NCBI RefSeq assembly: GCF_000585995.1
Contig: NZ_CP007410.1
Span: forward strand, 496,001 to 560,000
Reading direction: 5' to 3'
DNA from: Pseudomonas brassicacearum
GTDB lineage: Bacteria > Pseudomonadota > Gammaproteobacteria > Pseudomonadales > Pseudomonadaceae
DNA length: 64,000 bases
Each line of letters starts with the position of its first letter. Positions within the stretch are counted from its first letter, which is position 1. The notes under the pieces are model-generated. The model was not told the origin of the DNA, did no database searches, and worked only from the letters and a program-made list of their open reading frames with translations. Below, piece by piece: positions 56,230-64,000 of the stretch. A program made the translations under genes and the position numbers.

Positions 56230-58923
56230 TCAGGTGAGCGGCCCGCGCGGGTAACGCGTGAGCTTCTCGATCAGCTCCGCGCCGGGGATCGGACGGTCGA
56301 ACAGGTAGCCCTGGCCGACATCGCAGCGGTGACGGCGCAGGAACGCCAGCTGCTGGGCGGTTTCGATGCCTTCGGCCACGACCTTGAGTTTCAGGTTGTG
56401 GGCCATGGCGATCACCGCGGAGGTGATTTCCATGTCGTCCTGGTTGTCCGGGATCTCGTGGATGAAGCTGCGATCGATCTTGATGATGTCGATCGGGAAT
56501 TTTTTCAGGTAGCTCAGCGATGAGTAACCGGTGCCGAAGTCGTCCATGGCCAGGGTCAGGCCCAGGCGCTTGAGCTGGTCGAGCTGCAAGTGGGTGTCTT
56601 CGGTGGCTTCCAGCAGCAGGCCTTCGGTCAGTTCCAGCTCCAGCAGGCGGGCCGGCAGCTGTTCCTCCTTGAGGATGCTGGCGATGGAAGCGACCAGGTC
56701 CGGGTCGGAGAACTGCTTGGGCGACAGGTTGATCGCCACTTGCAGGTTGCCCAGGCCGGCGGCGGTCAATTGCTTGCTCATGCGGCAGGCCTGGCGGGCG
56801 ATCCATTTGCCGATGGGAATGATCAGGCCGGTTTCTTCGGCCACGCTGATGAACTGATCCGGGCGGATCATGCCCTTTTCGGGATGGTTCCAGCGCAGCA
56901 GCGCTTCCATGCCCAGCAAACGGCCGCTGCGCAGGCACAACTTGGGCTGGTAGAACACGTCCAGTTCATTCTGGGTCAGGGCGCGGCGCAGGTTGTTTTC
57001 CACAAACAGCTTGTAGCTGGCCTCGGCGTTCAGCGCCTCGGTGAAGACCTGGACCTGGTGCTTGCCGTTGGCCTTGGCCTTGTGCAGGGCGAGCCCGGCG
57101 TTGCGCATCAGGGTCTGCGGATCGCGGCCGTGCAGCGGCGCGCAGGCCAGGCCCACGGAGCCGGTCACGCTGATCAGCTGGTTATCGACGAACATCGGTT
57201 TGTCGAGCGTCATCAGCAACTGACTGGCGACCTGTTGCCCGGCCTCCAGGTCGGTGTCGTCCAGCAGCACGGCGAATTCATTACTGGCGAACCGCGCCAG
57301 GCTACCGCTGGGGCTCAGGCTGTTGCGCAGGCGCCGGGCCAGGCTGATCAGCAGTTTGTCGCCGGTCTGGTGGCCGAGGCTGTCGTTGATACGCTTGAAG
57401 TTGTCGATGTCCACCAGCAGCAGGCTGATGGGCGAGTTGCTGTCCCGGGCGAAGCGTTCATCGAGGTTGCGGATGAACGCCGGACGGTTGCCCAGGTTGG
57501 TCAGGTTGTCGGTGTAGGCCAGGCGCTCGATGCGCTGCTGGGCCAGCTTGGTCTGGGTAATGTCTTCGTAGATGCCGATGTAGTGGGTCAGTTCGCGGTT
57601 GTCGCCGTAGACCTTGGAAATCGACAACTGGCCCCAGTAGGGTTCCAGGTTTTTGCGTCGGCTTTTGAATTCGCCTTGCCAGCTGTTGCTCTGGGCCAGC
57701 GCCGAGGGCGCGTCGAACAGCAATTCGCTGAGGTTCTCCAGGGCCGGCAGCTCTGACAGGCGCTGGCCGTGCACTTCTTCGGTGGAGTATTGGGTGATGG
57801 CGGTGAAGCTCGGGTTGACGTACTCCACCACGCCATCGCAATTGACCAGCAGGAACGCGTTGGCGCTCTGCTCCACGGCGCGCTGGAACAGGTGCAGGGC
57901 GCTGGTGGCGGTGCGTCGGTTGTGGTTGTTGATGACCTGGGCGAACTGGTCGGCCAGTTCACCGGCAAAGGCGATTTCGTCCGATTGCCAGGCGCGGGTG
58001 GCGCCCACCTGTTCCAGGCACAGTACGCCGACCACCTGACCGTCGATACGAATGCTGGCGTCGAGGATGGCGTTGACGTTGCGGGCGCGCAGGTTCTCGG
58101 CCATTTCCCGGGTGCGCGGGTCGCGCATCGCATTGTGGGCGTCGATGGCACGGCAAGTCTGCAACGCTTCCATGTAATCAGGAAATTCGTTGGCGTCGAT
58201 CGCATCCGGCAGAAAGTATTCCTGGGTGATGCGATTGAAGGCCGAAATCGGCACCAGCTTGCCATCTGCCAGATCCCAGATACTGGCGCAGTCGATCTGG
58301 TAGATATCGCAGGCGCTGCGGGTGATGAGTTCGGCGGCTTCGTGCAGCGAATTGCTGGCGCTGTAGCGCTGACGGCTCAGCAGCAGAATCAGGTCTTGTT
58401 GAGCGCGTACCCGGTCCAGATGCTGGAGCTGCTCTTGCTGGGCCCGCTGGTTCAATTCCAGGGCGATTTGCAGGCGCGAGTTCTGGGTTTCCAGATCCAG
58501 GGCCGGTATCGACGGTTCGCTTTGCAGCAAGCTGTCCACCACCAGCAGGAAACCGCGCAGTAGATGGCGATTGTGCTGCTTGTAGGCTTCACCCGTTTCC
58601 AACAGGTTCATGGGCCCCTTGGTGGTATGGAGCGTATAGCGGATCTGGTAATGGGAGGACTGGGCCAGTTGCTGCTGGATGGCGTCATGCAGTTGATAGC
58701 GTGCCTCGGGCTCCATCAGGCTGGCATAGGGCGCGCTGACCAGTGAGCACAGCTCTACTGCCGGCAGGCCGAAGTAACGTTCGCAATTGGGGTCGAGGAA
58801 CAATAGCGCCCAGCTCGCTTCATTCAGCCGTTCGAAACGCAGCATGCCGAGCCGCGAGGGCACCGGTAACTGCGTCACTACCTCGGCCGCCATACGGCTG
58901 GCGGCATCGGGTTGGCTTTTCAT
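56230..58923 (-). CDS. dipA: c-di-GMP phosphodiesterase DipA (PAS-GAF-PAS-GGDEF-EAL)
   Basis: An 897-residue cytoplasmic signalling protein: an N-terminal PAS-like part, a GAF-like part (about 185-330), a PAS domain (about 345-465), GGDEF (about 480-640) and EAL (about 650-895). The cyclase site reads ASNEF instead of GGDEF, so synthesis activity is unlikely. The EAL site is intact: MEALLRW, DDFGTGYSSL, KIDRSFI and EGIET. DipA of P. aeruginosa has this same degenerate motif and neighbourhood, and it lowers c-di-GMP to promote biofilm dispersal. The ATG at 58923 matches the family start. Confidence 0.9.
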   Translation of the reverse strand: MKSQPDAASRMAAEVVTQLPVPSRLGMLRFERLNEASWALLFLDPNCERYFGLPAVELCSLVSAPYASLMEPEARYQLHDAIQQQLAQSSHYQIRYTLHTTKGPMNLLETGEAYKQHNRHLLRGFLLVVDSLLQSEPSIPALDLETQNSRLQIALELNQRAQQEQLQHLDRVRAQQDLILLLSRQRYSASNSLHEAAELITRSACDIYQIDCASIWDLADGKLVPISAFNRITQEYFLPDAIDANEFPDYMEALQTCRAIDAHNAMRDPRTREMAENLRARNVNAILDASIRIDGQVVGVLCLEQVGATRAWQSDEIAFAGELADQFAQVINNHNRRTATSALHLFQRAVEQSANAFLLVNCDGVVEYVNPSFTAITQYSTEEVHGQRLSELPALENLSELLFDAPSALAQSNSWQGEFKSRRKNLEPYWGQLSISKVYGDNRELTHYIGIYEDITQTKLAQQRIERLAYTDNLTNLGNRPAFIRNLDERFARDSNSPISLLLVDIDNFKRINDSLGHQTGDKLLISLARRLRNSLSPSGSLARFASNEFAVLLDDTDLEAGQQVASQLLMTLDKPMFVDNQLISVTGSVGLACAPLHGRDPQTLMRNAGLALHKAKANGKHQVQVFTEALNAEASYKLFVENNLRRALTQNELDVFYQPKLCLRSGRLLGMEALLRWNHPEKGMIRPDQFISVAEETGLIIPIGKWIARQACRMSKQLTAAGLGNLQVAINLSPKQFSDPDLVASIASILKEEQLPARLLELELTEGLLLEATEDTHLQLDQLKRLGLTLAMDDFGTGYSSLSYLKKFPIDIIKIDRSFIHEIPDNQDDMEITSAVIAMAHNLKLKVVAEGIETAQQLAFLRRHRCDVGQGYLFDRPIPGAELIEKLTRYPRGPLT

Positions 58924-59098
58924 GAGGAAACTCGCTTCGAAAATGCTGATCGCGCCGGGCTTACGCCCTTGTAATTACGGATTGCCGCAAGGTTGCATCA
59001 TTGCGGCACTGGCTGACAAGAGAGATGAAGGCCAAGTGCTATAAACCTTTTATCGGCCGGCAGGGGGATTTCTGCAGTTGCCAGCCGATCAGAGGGCA

Positions 59099-59117
59099 CG
59101 GGTGGTTATACCACCCG
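59099..59117. other. Hairpin after the phoD-like gene
   Basis: A perfect 7-bp stem (CGGGTGG / CCACCCG, loop TTATA) begins directly after the phoD-like stop codon. There is no T run on the minus strand, so it may stabilise mRNA or work with other factors. The rest of the 194-bp gap to dipA shows no gene. Confidence 0.5.
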
Positions 59118-60521
59118 TCAGCGCAACGGGATATCGACGGCTTGCAATGGGGTGCCGGCACGGTCGTAAAAGGTGACCTGAACGCTCTGCGCCGTGACAT
59201 GCAGGCGGGCGAAGTTGTCCTGGCTGACCACTTTGCTGGTCAGTGCATAGTGATATTCAGCGTTTTCCGTCTGGGCCATGGGTTGGTCGAAAATAAAATC
59301 CGCGGCTTTTGCAAAAGGCAGCAGTTTGCTGTTGTAGAACGGCGAGGCAACCACGGTGTTGACTTCAAAATCAGGATCCTGGTTGTGACGCAGACAGCTG
59401 GTCATGGAGCCGTGAATGTCACCGGACACGAAAATCACGTTCTTGATCCCATGGCGGCGAATGGTTTCCAGCAAACGCAGGCGTTGTTTCGGGAAGGCCT
59501 GCCAAGCGTCACCGTCGTTACGTTTGCTGTCAGGGAAGAACATGACGCTGGTAACGATGAATTTGACCCGGGCAGGGCTGTTGACGAGCCATTCGAGCAG
59601 GGATTGTTCCTGTTTCTCATCCAGGATGCGCCGATCCTCCGCCGCCAGGTTGCGTTGCGTCCGGCTGTCGGTGACGAACCATTCGATATCGCCGTGGGCA
59701 AATAGATACCAGTACCGCTTTAGCGATTTATTTAATGTTCCGCTGCTTGAAAGTTCATGGGCAGGTCCATGGCTTGCCTGATAAAGCGCGTAAGCGTTCA
59801 TGGCGTTTGCATACAGGATTTCATCGTTGCCGGTTTTATTGGCCGGCCAGTTATCCTCGACTTCATGGTCGTCGAGGATCATGTAGGTTGGTATCCCGGA
59901 CATTAACTTTCTGATATGCGGCTGGGAAAAAGCAGTGCGGTACTTAAATAGAATGTCCTTATAGTTTCGGTCCGGAGCGACAGCGTTCAAGTCATCGAGA
60001 TAAACCTGGTCGCCGGTCATCACGACAGCGCTGATCGGCGGCTCGGCCTGTTCCACAATGCGATTGATGCCGGCGAACGTACGGTCCCCGAGCCCGGGTA
60101 GTAACGGGACGCCACGAGTGATCCGCAGATAACGGCAAGAGCCCACGATGTAAGCGTGTGGTGTGCCGGGTGTACTGGCCGGTGTGCGCAAGCAGTAGGT
60201 TTTCCTGGGCCATTGCAGCGGCAGCTCCTGAATGGTTTCCACGGTATGGGTCGGGCTCAAGGGGCTGAACCAGCCTGCCTGATATTCATAGGCGGTGTCG
60301 GGTTGAAGGTTTTTCAAGACGATGACATCGGACATGTCGCGGTAGGCCTTCAATTGAACAAAATGTCCTTTCGGCCAGGCTGTATCACCCTGGCGCCGAT
60401 GGCGAATACCGGCGAATACCAAGTTGTTATCGTAATCGCCCCGCAGGAATATACGTGCGTGATCCGTTGTTGTATGGCCGACAATGGGGCCAACGGTAGG
60501 TTTTAACATATTCGAATCCAT
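59118..60521 (-). CDS. PhoD-like alkaline phosphatase/phosphodiesterase
   Basis: A 467-residue metallophosphatase of the PhoD family. Metal-binding motifs are MTGDQVYLDD, LDDHEVEDNW and SGDIHGS. There is no Tat or Sec signal peptide (MDSNMLKPTVGPIVGHTT), unlike secreted PhoD, so it probably acts in the cytoplasm. The gene lies between dipA and aceF, which are adjacent in P. aeruginosa, and its sequence is more AT-rich than its neighbours, which suggests a later insertion. Confidence 0.82.
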   Translation of the reverse strand: MDSNMLKPTVGPIVGHTTTDHARIFLRGDYDNNLVFAGIRHRRQGDTAWPKGHFVQLKAYRDMSDVIVLKNLQPDTAYEYQAGWFSPLSPTHTVETIQELPLQWPRKTYCLRTPASTPGTPHAYIVGSCRYLRITRGVPLLPGLGDRTFAGINRIVEQAEPPISAVVMTGDQVYLDDLNAVAPDRNYKDILFKYRTAFSQPHIRKLMSGIPTYMILDDHEVEDNWPANKTGNDEILYANAMNAYALYQASHGPAHELSSSGTLNKSLKRYWYLFAHGDIEWFVTDSRTQRNLAAEDRRILDEKQEQSLLEWLVNSPARVKFIVTSVMFFPDSKRNDGDAWQAFPKQRLRLLETIRRHGIKNVIFVSGDIHGSMTSCLRHNQDPDFEVNTVVASPFYNSKLLPFAKAADFIFDQPMAQTENAEYHYALTSKVVSQDNFARLHVTAQSVQVTFYDRAGTPLQAVDIPLR

Positions 60522-60723
60522 TCGAAATTCAGATTTTTTAGAAAGTTCAGGTGCAAGTCGTTAGTTGGCTCGACGGTCTGATGCTAAAGCGCGGCGCATA
60601 ATAAATAACGATCGGGGAGGGGGCGGAAGTTGTGGGTAATGACCACTAGAGGACGTAGTCTTTTATACGGGGGGAGGTAGGAAGGTTAGTGGCCTGTTCA
60701 TAACGTCGACGTTTACTTCAGGC

Positions 60724-60753
60724 AAAAAAAAGCCCCGCCAAACGGACGGGGTT
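60724..60753 (-). terminator. Rho-independent terminator of aceEF
   Basis: On the minus strand, CCCCGTCC and GGCGGGG form a stem with one bulge, followed by eight T (plus strand: caaaaaaaagccccgcc). It lies about 70 bp after aceF. The gap to the phoD-like start (60522-60723) shows no gene. Confidence 0.82.
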
Positions 60754-60821
60754 GAGGTACGAGCGTGGCGCTCGGAAAACAGTGCTCCGAATGGCCCTTC
60801 GCGAGGAAGGGCCGTCCGGTG

Positions 60822-62462
60822 TTACAGCAGGATGGTGCGGATGTCGCCCAGCAGGTCGCTCAGACGCTTGGTGAAGCGTGCGGCGGCGGCGCCGTTGATT
60901 ACACGGTGATCGTAGGACAGCGACAGCGGCAGCATCAGCTTCGGCTGGAAGGCTTTGCCGTCCCAGACCGGCTGGATGGTGGCCTTGGAAACACCCAGGA
61001 TCGCCACTTCCGGCGCGTTGACGATCGGCGTGAAGCCGGTGCCGCCAATGTGACCGAGGCTGGAGATGGTGAAGCAGGCGCCCTGCATGTCGTCGGCAGT
61101 GAGCTTCTTGTTCCGGGCCTTTTCGGCCAGGGCAGCAGCTTCGGCAGCCAGTTGCAGCAGGCTCTTCTGGTCGACGTTGCGGATGACCGGTACCAGCAGG
61201 CCTTCCGGGGTGTCGACGGCAAAGCCGATGTGCACGTATTTCTTGCGGATCACAGCCTTGCCGCTTGGGGCCAGGGAGCTGTTGAAGTCCGGCAGTTCCT
61301 TGAGCAGGTGCGCACAGGCCTTGAGCAACAGCGGCAGTACGGTCAGCTTCACGCCGGCCTTTTCTGCCACGGCTTTCTGCGCTACACGGAAGGCTTCCAG
61401 CTCGGTGATGTCAGCCTGGTCGAACTGAGTCACGTGGGGAATGTTCAGCCAGCTGCGATGCAGGCTCGACGCGCCGATTTGCATCAGGCGAGTCATCGCC
61501 ACTTCTTCGGTTTCGCCGAAGCGGCTGAAGTCCACCGCCGGAATCGGCGGGATACCCGCGCCGCCGGTGGCGCCTTCGGCCGGTGCGTTCTTGGCCTTCT
61601 GCATCATGGCCTTGACGTAGGCCTGCACGTCTTCCTTCAGCACGCGACCGTGCGGGCCGCTCGGGCCGACGGCCGACAGCTCGACGCCGAATTCACGGGC
61701 CAGCTGACGCACCGCAGGACCAGCGTGCACCTTGGCACCGCTAGGCGCAGGCGCGGCGGCAGGGGCGGGCGCTGCTTCGGCCTTGGCGGCAGGCGCGGCG
61801 GCAGCCGGAGCCGGAGCCGATTCGGTCTTGGCAGCTGGTGCAGCGGCCTGGGCTGGCGCGGCAGGTGCGGCGGCACCGGCTACTTTCAGCTTCAGGATCA
61901 GGTCACCGGTACCCACTTCGTCTTCCAGCTTGATCTCGACGCTTTCCACCACACCGGCGGCTGGCGACGGGATTTCCATGCTGGCCTTGTCGGATTCCAG
62001 GGTGATCAGCGACTGGTCGGCTTCGACGGTGTCGCCGACCTTGACCAGTACTTCGATGATCTTGGCCTTGCCCGACGAACCGATGTCCGGAACATGAATG
62101 TCCTGGACCGTGGCAGCAGCTGGCGCGGCAGATGGGGCGGGAGCGGCCTCGGCAGCGGGAGCCGCGGCAGGCTTTTCAGCCGCCGCCGGAGCCGCTGCAG
62201 GTGCGGCCGCCTCAGGCGCCGCAGCGGCGCCCTCGACTTCCAGCTCCAGCAGTTCGTCGCCTTCTTTCAGACGATCACCCAGCTTCACTTTCAGGCTCTT
62301 GATGATACCGGCCTTCGGCGCAGGCACTTCCATGCTGGCCTTGTCCGATTCAAGCGTCAGGATGCTCTGGTCGGCTTCGATACGGTCGCCGACCTTCACA
62401 AACAGTTCAATTACTTCACCTTCACCGCTGCCGATGTCAGGTACGCGAATGAGTTCGCTCAC
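60822..62462 (-). CDS. aceF: Pyruvate dehydrogenase E2, dihydrolipoyl acetyltransferase
   Basis: A 546-residue E2 of the pyruvate dehydrogenase complex. Two lipoyl domains carry the lysine in LTLESDKASMEVP and LITLESDKASMEIP. Ala/Pro-rich linkers, a peripheral subunit-binding domain (VRQLAREFGVELSAVGPSG) and the catalytic domain with the active His in LSYDHRVINGA follow. It transfers acetyl groups to CoA. It is 11 bp after aceE. Confidence 0.96.
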   Translation of the reverse strand: MSELIRVPDIGSGEGEVIELFVKVGDRIEADQSILTLESDKASMEVPAPKAGIIKSLKVKLGDRLKEGDELLELEVEGAAAAPEAAAPAAAPAAAEKPAAAPAAEAAPAPSAAPAAATVQDIHVPDIGSSGKAKIIEVLVKVGDTVEADQSLITLESDKASMEIPSPAAGVVESVEIKLEDEVGTGDLILKLKVAGAAAPAAPAQAAAPAAKTESAPAPAAAAPAAKAEAAPAPAAAPAPSGAKVHAGPAVRQLAREFGVELSAVGPSGPHGRVLKEDVQAYVKAMMQKAKNAPAEGATGGAGIPPIPAVDFSRFGETEEVAMTRLMQIGASSLHRSWLNIPHVTQFDQADITELEAFRVAQKAVAEKAGVKLTVLPLLLKACAHLLKELPDFNSSLAPSGKAVIRKKYVHIGFAVDTPEGLLVPVIRNVDQKSLLQLAAEAAALAEKARNKKLTADDMQGACFTISSLGHIGGTGFTPIVNAPEVAILGVSKATIQPVWDGKAFQPKLMLPLSLSYDHRVINGAAAARFTKRLSDLLGDIRTILL

Positions 62463-62473
62463 GAAAATTCTCC

Positions 62474-64000
62474 TCAGCAGTCCAGTGGGTTGCGTTTTTC
62501 TGGATCGATGCCGAACTTGGCGATGGCTTCGGCCACCACTTTAGGTTCGATATCGCCACGGTCAGCCAGGGCTTCCAGGGCTGCCAACACAACGAACTTA
62601 CGGTCGACTTCGAAGAAGTGACGCAGCTTCTTGCGGCTGTCGCTACGGCCGAAACCGTCGGTGCCTAGCACCTTGAACTCCTTGGAAGGAACCCACTGGC
62701 GGATCTGCTCGGCGAACAGCTTCATGTAGTCGGTAGAGGCGATGACCGGACCCTTACGGCCGTTCAGGCACTCTTCGACGTAGCTCAGCTTAGGCTTCTG
62801 GCCCGGGTGCAGACGGTTGCTGCGCTCCACGGCCAGGCCGTCGCGACGCAGTTCGTTGAAGCTGGTGACGCTCCAGACGTCGGCGCCGACGTTGAACTCT
62901 TCACGCAGGATCTTCGCGGCTTCACGCACTTCGCGCAGGATGGTGCCGGAGCCCATCAGCTGGACGTGGTGCGCCGCTTCGCGGGTGTCTTCCTCGAGCA
63001 GGTACATGCCCTTGACAATGCCCGCTTCCACGCCGGCCGGCATGGCTGGCTGCTGGTAGGACTCGTTCATCACGGTGATGTAGTAGAAGACGTCCTGTTG
63101 CTCTTCGGTCATCTTCTTCATGCCGTCCTGGATGATCACCGCCAGCTCGTAGCCGTAGGTTGGATCATAGGTGCGGCAGTTCGGGATGGTCCCGGCCAGC
63201 ATGTGGCTGTGGCCGTCTTCGTGCTGCAGGCCTTCACCGTTCAGCGTGGTCCGGCCGGCGGTACCGCCGATCAGGAAGCCACGGGTACGGCTGTCGCCGG
63301 CGGCCCAGGCCAGGTCGCCGATACGCTGGAAGCCGAACATCGAGTAGAAGATGTAGAACGGCAGCATCGGCTGGTTGTGGCTGGAGTACGAAGTACCGGC
63401 GGCAATGAAGGAGCTCATGGCGCCCGCTTCGTTGATGCCTTCTTCGAGGATCTGGCCCTTCTTGTCTTCGCGGTAGAACATCACCTGGTCTTTATCGACT
63501 GGCTCGTAGAGCTGGCCGACGGACGAGTAGATGCCCAACTGACGGAACATGCCTTCCATACCGAAGGTACGGGCTTCGTCCGGGATGATCGGGACGATGC
63601 GTTGGCCGACTTCCTTGTCCTTGACCAGCTGCGCGAGGATCCGCACGAAGGCCATGGTGGTGGAAATTTCACGGTCGCCCGAGCCGTCGAGGATCGCCTT
63701 GAGGGTCTCGAGTGGCGGCGTCGGGAGGCTGAAGCTCTTGGCGCGGCGCTGCGGTACGAAACCGCCCAGTGCGGCACGCCGCTCGGCCAGGTAACGGGCT
63801 TCGGCGCTGCCTTCTTCGGGCTTGAAGAACGGCAGGTTTTCCAGCTCGCTGTCCTTGACCGGAATGTCGAAGCGATCGCGGAACAGCTTCAGGCTGTCGA
63901 CATCGACCTTCTTGGTGTTGTGCGCGGTGTTCTTCGCTTCGCCGGCACCGGTGCCATAACCCTTGATGGTCTTGGCCAGGATGACGGTCGGCTGCTCTTT
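62474..64000 (-). CDS. aceE: Pyruvate dehydrogenase E1 (AceE), C-terminal part
   Basis: The minus-strand frame is open from the right edge (first residues KEQPTVILAKTIKGYGTG) to the stop at 62474, giving 508 residues of AceE, roughly the C-terminal 57%. The homodimeric E1 uses thiamine diphosphate to decarboxylate pyruvate. GLQHEDGHSHMLAGTIPNC and FGRSDSRKKLRHFFEVD are typical. An internal ATG at 63655 is not the start. Upstream aceE lies beyond the window. Confidence 0.96.
   Translation of the reverse strand, partial: KEQPTVILAKTIKGYGTGAGEAKNTAHNTKKVDVDSLKLFRDRFDIPVKDSELENLPFFKPEEGSAEARYLAERRAALGGFVPQRRAKSFSLPTPPLETLKAILDGSGDREISTTMAFVRILAQLVKDKEVGQRIVPIIPDEARTFGMEGMFRQLGIYSSVGQLYEPVDKDQVMFYREDKKGQILEEGINEAGAMSSFIAAGTSYSSHNQPMLPFYIFYSMFGFQRIGDLAWAAGDSRTRGFLIGGTAGRTTLNGEGLQHEDGHSHMLAGTIPNCRTYDPTYGYELAVIIQDGMKKMTEEQQDVFYYITVMNESYQQPAMPAGVEAGIVKGMYLLEEDTREAAHHVQLMGSGTILREVREAAKILREEFNVGADVWSVTSFNELRRDGLAVERSNRLHPGQKPKLSYVEECLNGRKGPVIASTDYMKLFAEQIRQWVPSKEFKVLGTDGFGRSDSRKKLRHFFEVDRKFVVLAALEALADRGDIEPKVVAEAIAKFGIDPEKRNPLDC

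Overview
The window looks like a chromosomal segment of a fluorescens-group Pseudomonas. The evidence is the high GC content, the typical Pseudomonas REP/BIME palindromes in many intergenic gaps, and the local order msrA-dipA-(phoD-like)-aceF-aceE, which resembles the P. aeruginosa PA5015-PA5018 region. No tRNA, rRNA, CRISPR array or complete IS element was seen. Both ends cut through genes: a DUF6543-type toxin-like protein on the left and aceE on the right.

Region 1 (about 1.1-19.8 kb, all minus strand) is a complete aryl-polyene (APE) pigment cluster of about 20 tightly packed genes, most coupled by 4-bp ATGA overlaps. It encodes a chain-length-factor-like protein, two ACPs, two full ketosynthases, a ketoreductase, two hotdog dehydratases (one fused to an adenylating ligase), an MIO ammonia-lyase for the aryl head group, a methyltransferase, a halogenase-like flavoprotein, a thioesterase, three lipid or glycosyl transferases, and an export set (MMPL, LolA-like, DUF3261 lipoprotein, small membrane protein). 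Less expected features are a CPA2-type antiporter-like protein and a REP pair inside the operon.

Region 2 (20.1-30.0 kb) starts with an orphan ParA gene whose Walker A motif is interrupted by an apparent 1-bp deletion. A GntR regulator with two winged-helix domains follows. It is divergent from an eight-gene operon: amidase, NodB-fold hydrolase (cyclic-imidase/PgdA type), MFS transporter, two SDRs, a 99-aa protein starting MCGLCG, a COG0523 metallochaperone GTPase, and a binding-protein-like protein with no signal peptide. Two related palindromes in the divergent gap are candidate operators. I read this as a probable inducible cyclic imide/amide catabolic operon that carries its own metal-delivery protein. 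It is the best candidate here for a poorly described system.

Region 3 (30.0-44.8 kb) holds conserved single genes: trxC, a YcaC-like hydrolase with a divergent LysR regulator that seems to start at ATC, a small acidic protein, a HigA remnant, selO, mscK, nhaP2, a chemoreceptor, a TIGR02449/ZapA-like pair and a large acyl-CoA dehydrogenase. Region 4 (44.8-51.3 kb) is the divergent putA/putP proline system, with five TGCAAC/GTTGCA motifs between the genes, plus a DUF2165 membrane protein. Region 5 (51.5-64.0 kb) has a vgrG-DUF4123 pair without an adjacent effector, rlmJ, msrA, dipA (degenerate cyclase motif, intact EAL), a PhoD-like phosphatase, aceF and most of the C-terminal half of aceE.
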